Positions 15,271 to 23,462 of a DNA stretch of 64,000 nucleotides are shown here, in pieces. Each line of letters starts with the position of its first letter. Positions within the stretch are counted from its first letter, which is position 1. The notes beneath the pieces are model-generated. The model ran no database searches, had not been told where the DNA came from, and saw only the letters and a program-made list of their open reading frames with translations. Source of the stretch: Candidatus Bipolaricaulis sibiricus (GTDB taxonomy: Bacteria > Bipolaricaulota > Bipolaricaulia > Bipolaricaulales > Bipolaricaulaceae); the NCBI GenBank assembly GCA_004102645.1, contig CP034928.1, forward strand, positions 496,001-560,000. Direction: 5' to 3'. The position numbers and the translations under genes were made by a program.

Positions 15271-16644
15271 CTAGAACGGAACAGCCTTGCCTTCCTTCGC
15301 CGGGTCGAAGAACCGAGCCTGGCTCTTGTTGAACATGAGCCGGAACTTGCCGAGCGGTCCGTTTCTCTGCTTGGCGATGATGACCTCCGTCTCCCCGAGA
15401 GGGCCGGTCTGGTCAGCGTCGTCGTAGACATCCGGCCGGTAGATGAACACCACAAGGTCAGCGTCCTGCTCGATGGCTCCCGACTCCCGCAGATCCGATA
15501 GCTGGGGGCGCTTCGACTCCCGTCGCTCCACGGCTCGGTTGAGTTGAGAGCAAGCGATCACGGGTACCTCAAGCTCGCGGGCAAGCGCCTTCAGCGCTCG
15601 CGAGATGTAGGCGATCTGCTGCTCCCGCACGTCGGTCTTGATCCCTGCATCGACGAGCTGGAGGTAGTCCACCACCACGAGGTCGAGCCCACCGTATCGC
15701 TTCATCATCTGTCGCGCCTTGGCCTTGATCGACAGCACCGAGGCCGTGGAGGCGTCGTCGATGAGGATCGTCGAGTCGTGGAGGCGGGCCGCTGCGTCGG
15801 CGATCAGACCCCACTTGGACGCGGGCAGGAACCCATCGCGTAGCCGCTGCAGGTCGACCTGCGCCTCTGCGCACAGAAGGCGCTCCAGGATCTGCTCCTT
15901 GGTCATTTCCAGGGAGAACAGGCCGACCTTCTTCTTCTCCACCACGGCCGCGTGGCGGAGGATTCCGATGGCAAGCGATGTCTTCCCCGTGCCAGGACGG
16001 CCAGCGAGAACGATCAGGTCCGATCGACGCAGTCCGGAGGTGAGGGCGTCGAACTCGTCGAAGCCCGTCGACAGCGCCGCCACAGGCCGTCGCCGGGGAT
16101 CCCTGTGGACCTCCACCAGCATCTCGAGGTGCCCCTCCAGGAAGTCCCGCACGGCGTAGAAGCTAGGGGCGGAACGGCGTTCGGCAATCGCGAACACCGC
16201 TTCCTCGGCTCGGTCCATCACCGTCTCCAGGGGGATGTCTTCCTGGTGCGCGAGTTCGGACACCCTCCCCCCTGCCTCGATCAGCCAGCGGCGCAGGGCC
16301 TTGTCTTCGATGATCCCGGCGTAGTAGTCCACCGCGGTGACCGTGGTGACCTGGCCGATCATCTCCGCCAGGTAGCTGCGGCCCCCGACCTTGGAGAGCT
16401 GGCCCTTCTCCTCGAGCCGGTTTGCCACTGCCACCGCATCGGCGCGCTCTCCTTGCTCGAACAGGTCGAGGATCGTCCGGTAGATGACCTGATGGGCACG
16501 GAAGTAGAAGTGCTCCGGTCGAAGGCGGTCCGCCACCATGGGGATAACCTCCTCGGGCTCCAGCAACGCCGCGCCCAGGACGAGCTGTTCGGCTTCCTGG
16601 TTGCGCGGGATGTGAAGCACCCCCTCTTCGCCTCGGTTGGCCAC
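15271..16644 (-). CDS. dnaB: Replicative DNA helicase DnaB
   Basis: A 457-residue hexameric helicase that unwinds DNA at the replication fork. The N-terminal domain (about 15-125) includes EQLVLGAALLEPEEV and PEHFYFRAHQVIY. The RecA-like motor has Walker A GRPGTGKT (215-222), FSLEMTKEQ, LVVVDYLQLV (Walker B) and CSQLNRAVERR. The C-terminal SGAIEQDADLVVFIYR and an N-rich KQRNGPLGKFRL complete the family pattern. No intein is present. GTG 16644 lies 6 nt after a -10 box (TAAGAT) on the minus strand, so the mRNA is probably leaderless. It diverges from rpsB and precedes gcvH. Confidence 0.96.
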   Translation of the reverse strand: MANRGEEGVLHIPRNQEAEQLVLGAALLEPEEVIPMVADRLRPEHFYFRAHQVIYRTILDLFEQGERADAVAVANRLEEKGQLSKVGGRSYLAEMIGQVTTVTAVDYYAGIIEDKALRRWLIEAGGRVSELAHQEDIPLETVMDRAEEAVFAIAERRSAPSFYAVRDFLEGHLEMLVEVHRDPRRRPVAALSTGFDEFDALTSGLRRSDLIVLAGRPGTGKTSLAIGILRHAAVVEKKKVGLFSLEMTKEQILERLLCAEAQVDLQRLRDGFLPASKWGLIADAAARLHDSTILIDDASTASVLSIKAKARQMMKRYGGLDLVVVDYLQLVDAGIKTDVREQQIAYISRALKALARELEVPVIACSQLNRAVERRESKRPQLSDLRESGAIEQDADLVVFIYRPDVYDDADQTGPLGETEVIIAKQRNGPLGKFRLMFNKSQARFFDPAKEGKAVPF

Positions 16645-16650
16645 GGGACG

Positions 16651-16656
16651 ATCTTA
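16651..16656 (-). promoter_or_regulatory. -10 box (TAAGAT) for dnaB; leaderless
   Basis: TAAGAT on the minus strand ends 6 nt before the dnaB GTG (16644), with no Shine-Dalgarno sequence between. Confidence 0.55.
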
Positions 16657-16694
16657 CCTCTCTACCGAAGTTCAGCGCCAGGTTTCGAGACGCA

Positions 16695-16722
16695 TTGCCC
16701 GGCCTGAACGGGGAGGTATACT
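16695..16722 (+). promoter_or_regulatory. Promoter of the rpsB-tsf-pyrH operon
   Basis: TTGCCC (16695-16700), a 16-nt spacer and TATACT (16717-16722). A leader of about 37 nt with a strong Shine-Dalgarno sequence (AAAGGAGGAGGT, 16751-16762) precedes the rpsB start. This contrasts with the leaderless genes around it. Confidence 0.6.
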
Positions 16723-16765
16723 TGCCCCCATACTCACGGCCCCTGCGGCGAAAGGAGGAGGTAGT

Positions 16766-17584
16766 TTGGCGCTTCTCTCGATGAAGGATCTTCTGGAGGC
16801 TGGGGTCCACTTCGGGCACCGCACCCGCAAGTGGAACCCGAAGATGGCCCGGTTCATCTATACCGAACGCAAGGGTATCCACATCATCGATCTGGGACAG
16901 ACCCTCGATCTGTTCGAACGGGCCTACGAATTCGTGCGCAGTCAATCGGCGCAGGGCAAGCCTGCGCTGTTTGTGGGGACAAAGCGGCAGGTCCAGCCCA
17001 CGATTGAAGAGGAGGCCAAGCGGTGTGGGAGTCCCTACACGAACCAGCGGTGGATCGGGGGGTGTCTGACGAACTTCGAGGTCATCCGCCACCGCATCCT
17101 GCACATGCTTGAGTTGGAGAGAAACTTCGCCGAAGGGAAATACGAGCGGCTTCCGCTGAAAGAGCGGATCAAGCTGGAGAAAGAGCTCAACTACCTCCGT
17201 CGAAATCTCGACGGTCTCCGCAACCTGGACCGGCTGCCGGGTGTGGTATACCTCATCGACCCTACGGTCGAAGTTCACGCGGTGCGGGAGGCCAATCTCC
17301 TCGGCATTCCCATCGTCGCGATCTGCGACACGGACTCCGACCCGGACACGGTCGACTATCCGATCCCGGGGAACGACGACGCGATCAAGTCGACACGGCT
17401 CATCACAGCCCGTATCGCCGACGCCGTGATTGAGGGGCGCGAGGGACTCCAGACGATCGAGGCGGCCCCGACCGAACCGAGCGCGCCGGAGCAAATGCCG
17501 AAGCCGGAGCTGCTGAATGTTGAACCGGACAGCCACCTCATGGAGATGTGGGAAGAACTGGCGGGAGAGGAAGGGAAAGACTGA
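16766..17584 (+). CDS. rpsB: 30S ribosomal protein S2
   Basis: A 272-residue small-subunit protein. The start is TTG 16766, read as MALLSMKDLLEAGVHFGHRT, 3 nt after AAAGGAGGAGGT; an in-frame ATG at 16781 would cut the conserved N-terminus. Landmarks: KWNPKMARFIYTERKGIHIIDL, FVGTKRQ, NQRWIGGCLTNF, PIVAICDTDSDP and DYPIPGNDDAIKS. The acidic C-terminal tail (after about 232) is longer than in E. coli. Its stop overlaps the tsf ATG by one base in a rpsB-tsf-pyrH operon. Confidence 0.97.
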   Translation: MALLSMKDLLEAGVHFGHRTRKWNPKMARFIYTERKGIHIIDLGQTLDLFERAYEFVRSQSAQGKPALFVGTKRQVQPTIEEEAKRCGSPYTNQRWIGGCLTNFEVIRHRILHMLELERNFAEGKYERLPLKERIKLEKELNYLRRNLDGLRNLDRLPGVVYLIDPTVEVHAVREANLLGIPIVAICDTDSDPDTVDYPIPGNDDAIKSTRLITARIADAVIEGREGLQTIEAAPTEPSAPEQMPKPELLNVEPDSHLMEMWEELAGEEGKD

Positions 17585-18180
17585 TGGCGGATCTGAACCT
17601 GGACTTGATCAAGCGCCTGCGCGAGGAGACGGGGGTCGGGATCGTAGACTGCAAAGAGGCTCTCGCCAAGGCGGGAGGCGATCTGGAGAAGGCGAAGACG
17701 ATCCTCCGCATGGAGGGCAAGGAGTTCCTGGCGAGCCAGTCGCGGGAGGCGAAGGAGGGACGGATCGAGGCCTACGTCCACCACTCGGGAAAGGTGGGGG
17801 TTCTTCTCGAGGTCAACACTTCGACCGACTTCGCTGCCAACTCGGAGGCCTTCCGTGAGTTCATCCGCAACTTGACCATGCAGATCGCGGCGGCCAAGCC
17901 ACGCTGGGTGAGTCCTGACCAGGTTCCTCCCGAGGCGCTGGCCGAGGAGCGTGAGGTACAGCGGAAACAAGCGGAGAAAGAGAAGAAGCCACCCCACATC
18001 ATCGAGAAGATCGTGGAAGGGCGGATCGCCAAGTTCTACGAGGAGAACTGCCTCGTCAAGCAAGCGTACGTACGGGACCCGACGATGAAGGTCGAGGATC
18101 TCCTCGCCGATCTGGGGGCGAAATTGGGAGAGCCAGTTGTGATCCGGCGGTTCGTGCGGTTCGAGGTGGGCGCGGGGTGA
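17584..18180 (+). CDS. tsf: Elongation factor Ts, short form
   Basis: A 198-residue nucleotide-exchange factor for EF-Tu. The N-terminal UBA-like domain LIKRLREETGVGIVDCKEAL and the TDFxxN-type motif NTSTDFAANSEAF (about 78-90) contact EF-Tu. A single core domain ends with FYEENCLVKQAYVRDP and KLGEPVVIRRFVRFEVG. At under 200 residues it is the short Thermus-like form that lacks the second core subdomain of the E. coli protein. The start ATG shares a base with the rpsB stop and the pyrH GTG overlaps its stop (GTGA), so the three genes are translationally coupled. Confidence 0.97.
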   Translation: MADLNLDLIKRLREETGVGIVDCKEALAKAGGDLEKAKTILRMEGKEFLASQSREAKEGRIEAYVHHSGKVGVLLEVNTSTDFAANSEAFREFIRNLTMQIAAAKPRWVSPDQVPPEALAEEREVQRKQAEKEKKPPHIIEKIVEGRIAKFYEENCLVKQAYVRDPTMKVEDLLADLGAKLGEPVVIRRFVRFEVGAG

Positions 18181-18875
18181 GCCTGCGCTACCGCCGCGTG
18201 CTGGTGAAGTTGTCCGGCGAGCTTCTTGCCGGACGTGAGGGCCCCCTTGATGCAGGGGGCCTGCGTTTCTCTGCCGACGAGATCGGCCAGGTTCGGAGGG
18301 CGGGGGCAGAGGTCGCCGTCGTGCTCGGGGGAGGGAACATCGCCCGCGGATCGGCGCTGCCCCATCTCCCGCCCGTCGCGGGTCACACGATTGGGATGCT
18401 GGGTACTGTCCTCAACGGAATTGCGCTGCGCGAGGCCCTGGCGGAGAGAGGGATCCCGTCGCTCCTGATGTCCGCTCTCCCCTGTGCAGGGGCAGCACCT
18501 GCGGTTGATCCGTGGCAAGCCCGCGACGCGCTGGCTCAGGGCGAGGTCGTGTTGTTCGCTGCTGGCACTGGGAACCCTTTTGTGACCACGGACACGGCGG
18601 CCGTGATCCGCGCCCTTGCCGTCGGGGCCGAGGTTGTTCTCAAGGCGTCGAAGGTCGATGGGGTGTACGACGCGGATCCCGAGCGAGCTGCGGACGCACG
18701 GAGGCTTCCCTGCCTTACGCACGGGGAGTACCTGTCGCGAGGGCTTCGGGTCATGGACCGAGCAGCCGTGGCCATCGCGGCCGAGCACGATCTTCCGATC
18801 GTCGTGTTTCGAGGCAGCGATGAGGGCGCGCTGCTGGCGGCCGTACAGGGGAAGACGGGCTCGCTCATCGCTTAG
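18177..18875 (+). CDS. pyrH: Uridylate kinase (UMP kinase)
   Basis: A 232-residue amino-acid-kinase-fold enzyme that phosphorylates UMP to UDP. Landmarks: [15 protein letters not shown] (phosphate loop), [23 protein letters not shown]-like [30 protein letters not shown] and the [12 protein letters not shown] loop. GTG 18177 overlaps the tsf stop. Its TAG stop overlaps, in antisense, the TAA stop of oadB (CTTAG at 18871-18875), so the two operons converge without any spacer. Confidence 0.96.
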   Translation: MSLRYRRVLVKLSGELLAGREGPLDAGGLRFSADEIGQVRRAGAEVAVVLGGGNIARGSALPHLPPVAGHTIGMLGTVLNGIALREALAERGIPSLLMSALPCAGAAPAVDPWQARDALAQGEVVLFAAGTGNPFVTTDTAAVIRALAVGAEVVLKASKVDGVYDADPERAADARRLPCLTHGEYLSRGLRVMDRAAVAIAAEHDLPIVVFRGSDEGALLAAVQGKTGSLIA

Positions 18876-20008
18876 CCGAGGAGGGCGAGCAAGACGCCTG
18901 CGGCGACGGCAGAGCCAAGGACACCGGCCACGTTCGGGCCCATGGCGTGCATGAGCAGGGGGTTGTGAGGGTTCTCTTCGAGGCTGATCTGGTTCACCAC
19001 CCGGGCTGCCATCGGCACCGCTGACACCCCGGCGGCTCCGATCAACGGGTTGACGCGTCCGCCGAGCACGGCCATCAGCTTCGCCATCAGCACCCCCGAT
19101 GCCGTTCCGATGGCGAATGCGGCCAATCCAAGCACGAGGATGATCAAGGTCTCCGCGCGAAGGAACAGCTCAGCGGAGAGCTTTGACCCCACGCTGAGGC
19201 CGAGCAGAAGCGTTACGACGTTGATCAACTCGTTCTGCGCTGCTCGCGACAGCCGCTCAACGACGCCCGACTCCTTCAGCAGGTTCCCAAGCATGAGCAT
19301 CCCCACGAGGGGTGTAGCGGCGGGAAGAAGTAGGGCACAGAGCCCAACCGCCATCAGCGGGAAGAGGATGCGCTCGCGCTTCGAGACGTTCCGCAGCTGG
19401 CGCATCTCGATTCCGCGTTCGCGCTTCGTGGTGAGGAGGCGCAGGATCGGGGGCTGGACGATGGGCACCATCGCCATGTAGGCATAGGCGGCGACAGCGA
19501 TCGCCCCCAGGAGGCGGGGGGAAAGGCGCGAGGCAAGGAAGATCGCCGTCGGCCCGTCCGCTCCTCCGATGATTCCCACCGCTGCCGCGTCCCGCAGGGT
19601 GAACCCCAGCCCGAGCCACTCGCTGAGAAACAGGGCACCGATGAGAGTCCCGAAAATGCCGACCTGCGCCGCTGCTCCGAGGAGAGCAGTGACTGGATGG
19701 GCGATGAGTGGACCAAAGTCCGTCATCGCGCCCACTCCAAGGAAGATGAGCAGCGGGAACAGCCCCGTCTCCACGCCGGCTGCATACAGGATCCCCAGCA
19801 ATCCGTCTGGGCCGCCGATCCCGGCGAGGGGGATGTTCACGAGGACTCCCGCGAATCCGATCGGCAGGAGCAGCGATGGCTCGTACTTCTTGGCGATAGC
19901 GAGCCAGATCAGAACGCCGCTCACGCCGAGCATGACCACCTGCCCCCAGGTCAGGTTGAGGACCCCGGTTGAGTGCAGGAGGTTGTCGAGGCCCTTGAGC
20001 AGGTCCAT
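18872..20008 (-). CDS. oadB: Na+-transporting decarboxylase beta subunit
   Basis: A 378-residue membrane subunit that decarboxylates carboxybiotin and couples this to Na+ export. About nine or more hydrophobic segments are visible. Conserved family stretches are [19 protein letters not shown], the key [16 protein letters not shown] (Asp needed for Na+ and carboxybiotin), [17 protein letters not shown] and [17 protein letters not shown]. The C-terminal [19 protein letters not shown] is also typical. It closes the operon birA-oadG-oadA-oadB; its start lies 6 nt after the oadA stop. Oxaloacetate is the likely substrate, but methylmalonyl-CoA and glutaconyl-CoA pumps share this subunit. Confidence 0.95.
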   Translation of the reverse strand: MDLLKGLDNLLHSTGVLNLTWGQVVMLGVSGVLIWLAIAKKYEPSLLLPIGFAGVLVNIPLAGIGGPDGLLGILYAAGVETGLFPLLIFLGVGAMTDFGPLIAHPVTALLGAAAQVGIFGTLIGALFLSEWLGLGFTLRDAAAVGIIGGADGPTAIFLASRLSPRLLGAIAVAAYAYMAMVPIVQPPILRLLTTKRERGIEMRQLRNVSKRERILFPLMAVGLCALLLPAATPLVGMLMLGNLLKESGVVERLSRAAQNELINVVTLLLGLSVGSKLSAELFLRAETLIILVLGLAAFAIGTASGVLMAKLMAVLGGRVNPLIGAAGVSAVPMAARVVNQISLEENPHNPLLMHAMGPNVAGVLGSAVAAGVLLALLG

Positions 20009-20014
20009 CGTCGA

Positions 20015-21796
20015 TCAGCGGACCCAGGCAACGGTCTGGCCGGCAACGACCGGGTCCCCCACCGCTACCGCGAGCGCGGTCAGGACCCCGGACACAGGGG
20101 ACTTGACCTCGTTCTCCATCTTCATCGCCTCGACTACGAGGAGGGTATCGCCTACCTGGACCGACTTTCCAACCGATGCGACCACGCGGACCACGCTGCC
20201 TGGGAGCGGAGCATGTACGGGATGGCCTTCGACCCCGCCAGGGGCGGGGGACGGGGGATCCCCCGGCGTCACCGCGTACGTGTACGGCACCCCATCGACA
20301 ATTGCCTGATCGCCGCGTAGAACGACCGTGAACGGCCGACCGTCGACCCGCACGGTCAGCGACTCCGGGAGAGCTTCCTTCTCCACCGCGGGCGTCTCAG
20401 CCTTGCGGATCATGACCTTCCCCCGCCCTTGGAGAAACTCCACGCCTTTGGTCCCGCACGTCGCGACGATGAAGATGTTCTCCTCGGTCACGGGCAGGCC
20501 TTCGCGCTCGAGGAGCGCCGTGGCGGGCCTGATTCCCTTCGTGGGGTCGGCATCATTGAGCTCGAGGGGCGACTGCTCGGTCGGGGGAAGCCCGAGCTGC
20601 CGAGAGGCCAGCCGGACGACCTCGGGATCGGGAGGGACGGGTGTTCGGCCGAAGTACCCGAGGACCATCTTTCCGTATCCCTCGGCAATGACGTTCCACG
20701 GCCCGAGAAGGACGTTGTTGTAGGCCTGTTGGAAGTAGAACTGGGACACCGGGGTCACGGACGTGCCGAACCCGCCCCGCCGGACCACCTCGCCCATCGC
20801 TGCGATGACCTCGGGCAGGCGGCCCAGGGTTCCGTTGTCACGCATCATCTGCGAGTTTGCGGTCAGGGCTCCCCCTGGCATGGGCGAAAAGGGGATCAGC
20901 GGCTCCACGGCCCGCGCCTCCGGGGGCAGGAAGTAGTCCCGCATGCACTCCTTGAGCACTTCCTCTGCCTCAAGCACCTTGGCGATGTCGAGGTCGAGGT
21001 CGAACTCGGTCCCCCGCAGGGCATGCCACATCGTGACCACGTCAGGCTGGCACGTTCCGCCCGACACGGGAGCGAGGGATAGATCGATCCCATCCACACC
21101 CGCCTCCAGCGCGGCTAGGTAGCAGGCCACGGCGGCTCCCGCGCTGTCGTGGGTGTGGAACCGCAGATGGACGGTCGAGCCAAGGAGGGTGCGGGCGCGG
21201 CGGACGGTCTCACCGACGACGGCGGGAGGAGCGGTGCCCGATGCATCCTTGAAGCAGACGGACTGGAACGGAATGTCGGCGTCGAGGATCCGCCGGAGGA
21301 CCCCCAGGTAGAACTCGGGGGTGTGGGCTCCCTCGCAACCCGGCGGAAGGCCCATCAAGGTCACCGCGACTTCGTGCTTCAACCCTGCCGCAGCGATGCA
21401 CTGGCCGCTGAACACAAGGTTGTCCACGTCGTTGAGGGCGTCGAAGTTGCGGACTGTCGTGACACCGTGGCGGGTAAAGAGATCGGCATGGAGGCGGATG
21501 ACATCGCGGGGTTGGGATTCCAGACCCACCACGTTGATTCCCCGGGCAAGGGTCTGGAGGTTCGCGTCGGGCCCCGCGGCGCGGCGGAACGCATCCATCA
21601 CCTCGAACGGGTTCTCATTGACGTAGAACAGCGCGGATTGGAACGCGGCCCCTCCGCCAGACTCAAAGTGGTGGATTCCCGCTGCTCGCGCCGCCTCAAC
21701 GGCCGGCAGGTAGTCCGTCGATCGGACGCGGGACCCGTACACGGACTGAAACCCGTCTCGGAACGCGGTCACCATGACATCGACCTTCTTCCCCAT
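20015..21796 (-). CDS. oadA: Biotin-dependent carboxyltransferase (oxaloacetate decarboxylase alpha-like)
   Basis: A 593-residue soluble subunit. The N-terminal HMGL-like TIM barrel has the metal Asp in TAFRDGFQS, the His pair in RFHTHDSAGAA and the carboxybiotin-contact Lys in CFKDASGT. A PYC_OADA-type conserved region follows (about 300-470). The C-terminal biotinyl domain ends LVVEAMKMENEVKSPVSG with the biotinylated Lys at about 559. The N-terminal FRDGFQSVYGSRV differs from the common LRDAHQSL of OadA. ATG 21796 is chosen because it lies 5 nt after AGGAGG; GTG 21802 and ATG 21799 are in frame but closer. Specificity (oxaloacetate versus pyruvate carboxylase B) is inferred from the OadB/OadG neighbours. 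Confidence 0.92.
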   Translation of the reverse strand: MGKKVDVMVTAFRDGFQSVYGSRVRSTDYLPAVEAARAAGIHHFESGGGAAFQSALFYVNENPFEVMDAFRRAAGPDANLQTLARGINVVGLESQPRDVIRLHADLFTRHGVTTVRNFDALNDVDNLVFSGQCIAAAGLKHEVAVTLMGLPPGCEGAHTPEFYLGVLRRILDADIPFQSVCFKDASGTAPPAVVGETVRRARTLLGSTVHLRFHTHDSAGAAVACYLAALEAGVDGIDLSLAPVSGGTCQPDVVTMWHALRGTEFDLDLDIAKVLEAEEVLKECMRDYFLPPEARAVEPLIPFSPMPGGALTANSQMMRDNGTLGRLPEVIAAMGEVVRRGGFGTSVTPVSQFYFQQAYNNVLLGPWNVIAEGYGKMVLGYFGRTPVPPDPEVVRLASRQLGLPPTEQSPLELNDADPTKGIRPATALLEREGLPVTEENIFIVATCGTKGVEFLQGRGKVMIRKAETPAVEKEALPESLTVRVDGRPFTVVLRGDQAIVDGVPYTYAVTPGDPPSPAPGGVEGHPVHAPLPGSVVRVVASVGKSVQVGDTLLVVEAMKMENEVKSPVSGVLTALAVAVGDPVVAGQTVAWVR

Positions 21797-21798
21797 CA

Positions 21799-22011
21799 TC
21801 ACCTCCTCGGGCGCGCACGGGACCAGGCGACGGCGATGGCGGCGGCGACGCGGCTCCGGTGCGGGTCATCGCCAGCCCCCTCCCCTTCGCTGGGGGACGC
21901 GGACCGGTCGGCGATGAGGGGCAGGAAGCGCAGGATGGCAACGAGGAGCCCGAGAAACAGAAACACAACCCCCAACCCGATCACCAAAAGCTGGATCCCT
22001 TCGATCAGCAA
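21799..22011 (-). CDS. oadG: Small membrane subunit of the Na+ pump, OadG-like
   Basis: A 70-residue protein with one N-terminal membrane helix (MLIEGIQLLVIGLGVVFLFLGLLVAIL) and a polar basic tail ending in ARPRR. Position and architecture match OadG (gamma), which anchors the alpha subunit to OadB; sequence conservation in this family is always low. Its 3' end overlaps the oadA start region and its start overlaps the birA 3' end, so it is embedded in the operon. Confidence 0.85.
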   Translation of the reverse strand: MLIEGIQLLVIGLGVVFLFLGLLVAILRFLPLIADRSASPSEGEGAGDDPHRSRVAAAIAVAWSRARPRR

Positions 22012-22751
22012 CGGATGTCTCCTGCTTGGACGACGTGCCGTACTCCCCGCCCGTCTTCGATGACAAGGCGGAACGAATCGTCGAGGTCCACCGCCTGCCC
22101 AGTGACTTCTCCCTGGGGTGTAGACACGGTCACCGCCTGGCCAAGGTAGTCCGCCCGCCGCAGGGCCTCCGCACGCACGAAGACGGGGTCATAGGTGGCC
22201 AGTCGCTGCAGGAACCGGGCTGCCACGCTGCGGGCGATTCGGGAAGCGTCTACGGGGCGCCCAGTGAGCACGGACAAAGACGTCGCGGGCTGGTCGATCC
22301 GTTCGAGTTCGTGGCGGCCCATGTTCGCGTTGATGCCCACCCCCACCACCACACCGGCCAACGAGTGGCGAGTGTGAACGGCCTGGGCGAGGATGCCCGC
22401 GATCTTCTGTCTGCCCACCCGTACATCGTTCGGCCACTTGACAGCCCCCGCGACCTCCCACGCGTCGAGTACGTCACAGACGGCGAGAGCCATCGACAGG
22501 GTGATCCCCCCTACGTTTCGCTCGTGGACGACGGGAGGTCTGGCCACGACGGTCATGTAGACGTTGCCCCCGGGTGGCGAGTGCCACCGGCGGCCCCCGC
22601 GACCCATCCCCGCTTGCTGCCGTTCCGCCACAACCGCAGCGCCGTGAGGAAGAGTATCGAACAGCCTTCGCGCGTAGGTGTTCGTCGAGTCGACCTCATC
22701 CAGCCACACGAGGGGGGGCTGGGGGTCTGCGGGGGTCCTCACGTCGTGCAT
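22005..22751 (-). CDS. birA: Biotin--protein ligase (no DNA-binding domain)
   Basis: A 248-residue ligase that activates biotin with ATP and attaches it to the acceptor Lys, here most obviously OadA. Landmarks: VWLDEVDSTNTYARR, the biotinyl-AMP loop RGGRRWHSPPGGNVYMT, VKWPNDVRVGRQKIAGIL and VVVGVGINAN. A C-terminal SH3-like domain is present. The N-terminal helix-turn-helix of bifunctional BirA is absent, so it is not a repressor. First gene of the oad operon. A TAGCAT box ends 10 nt before its ATG, giving a very short leader. Confidence 0.94.
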   Translation of the reverse strand: MHDVRTPADPQPPLVWLDEVDSTNTYARRLFDTLPHGAAVVAERQQAGMGRGGRRWHSPPGGNVYMTVVARPPVVHERNVGGITLSMALAVCDVLDAWEVAGAVKWPNDVRVGRQKIAGILAQAVHTRHSLAGVVVGVGINANMGRHELERIDQPATSLSVLTGRPVDASRIARSVAARFLQRLATYDPVFVRAEALRRADYLGQAVTVSTPQGEVTGQAVDLDDSFRLVIEDGRGVRHVVQAGDIRC

Positions 22752-22761
22752 CGCACGATCG

Positions 22762-22767
22762 ATGCTA
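22762..22767 (-). promoter_or_regulatory. -10 box (TAGCAT) for the birA-oad operon
   Basis: TAGCAT on the minus strand ends 10 nt before the birA ATG. No Shine-Dalgarno sequence is visible, so the leader is at most about 3-5 nt. Its first three bases are also the last stop codon of the NUDIX pseudogene upstream. Confidence 0.4.
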
Positions 22768-23260
22768 CCTGCGGAGGCGCGCCACGCAAGCGCTCCAGTT
22801 CGCGTCCCTCAAGTAGCGGTGTCGCGGCTGCTGCCCGGGCTGAGGCAGATCGAGTCCTCCGCCCGCGCCACAGGTACGCACGCCCGTGGGGGAAGTCGGT
22901 CAGCAGCAGACAGGCCACCCCGTGGGCCAACCCTCACGTCCGGAGCCGCATCAGGGTTCGTCCTGCTCGGGCCGCTGACAGAGGACCATCCCCTCGACCT
23001 GAGGAACGGGGCCCTCCCCGTCAGTGAACTCGTGATGGGCGGCGATGTGGTTCCGCTCCAGTGCCACGTCGTTGGGTGTGATGTGACACCCGATCTCGTC
23101 CCAACACTCTCGGGGCCACGCCTCGACGAGGGACTCCCCGTGCCGCTGCCCCTGGCGGCGGGTAGCACACGCCCGCCGAGTGACGATTCTCGATCGGAAG
23201 GACTGGCCCGTTGGCCACGATGATCGCCCTCAGCGCTACGCGGATCGGCTCCGCTCCTGA
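22765..23260 (-). pseudogene. Frameshifted NUDIX hydrolase remnant
   Basis: No intact frame exists, but a NUDIX protein can be followed across frames on the minus strand. One frame (about 23251-23160) reads IRVALRAIIVANG and VLPIENRHSAGVCY, the usual first strands. A second frame (23151-22951) continues with the NUDIX box GQRHGESLVEAW plus RECWDEIGC, then ERNHIAAHHEF, QVEGMVLC and a TGA. A third frame carries DFPHGRAYLW, and a fourth (22818-22765) ends RYLRDANWS before TAG. The invariant EE of the box reads DE. At least three frameshifts and the missing start show that the gene is dead. It fills the otherwise empty gap between tRNA-Glu and birA. Confidence 0.8.
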
Positions 23261-23369
23261 TTCTGGGCGTGGATCGCCGGCAGGTGAGACGAGCGCACCG
23301 GGGCGAGGCCACGGCCCCCGTCCAGTACTCTGCGCCCAACCAAGAGGGACGGGGCCCGAAAGCCTCCTG

Positions 23370-23442
23370 TGGTCCCAAGGGGATTCGAACCCCTGTCTCC
23401 GGGATGAGAGCCCGGTATCCTAGACCCCTAGACGATGGGACC
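23370..23442 (-). tRNA. tRNA-Glu (CUC anticodon)
   Basis: Reverse-strand cloverleaf. The acceptor stem GGTCCCA pairs with TGGGACC, the anticodon stem CCGGG/CCCGG encloses loop CTCTCAT (anticodon CTC), and the T-arm is AGGGG-TTCGAAT-CCCCT. Discriminator A73 is followed by CAG, so CCA is not encoded, unlike tRNA-Ala at 348-424. A consensus TATAAT lies 8 nt upstream of the mature 5' end. Confidence 0.95.
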
Positions 23443-23450
23443 CACCTTCG

Positions 23451-23456
23451 ATTATA
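23451..23456 (-). promoter_or_regulatory. -10 box (TATAAT) immediately upstream of tRNA-Glu
   Basis: Consensus TATAAT on the minus strand with an 8-nt gap to the mature tRNA-Glu 5' end. Transcription should start at or next to nucleotide 1 of the tRNA. The -35 region has no clear TTGACA. Confidence 0.55.
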
Positions 23457-23462
23457 GGTCGG

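Noticed and set aside
18239-18262. Hairpin GGCCCCCTT...GGGGGCC near the pyrH start
   Set aside because: It lies within conserved UMP kinase coding sequence and has no T-run.
22809-23378. Minus-strand 189-codon frame as a real gene
   Set aside because: Its composition is Arg/Ser/Pro-rich shadow sequence; the NUDIX similarity runs through other frames.
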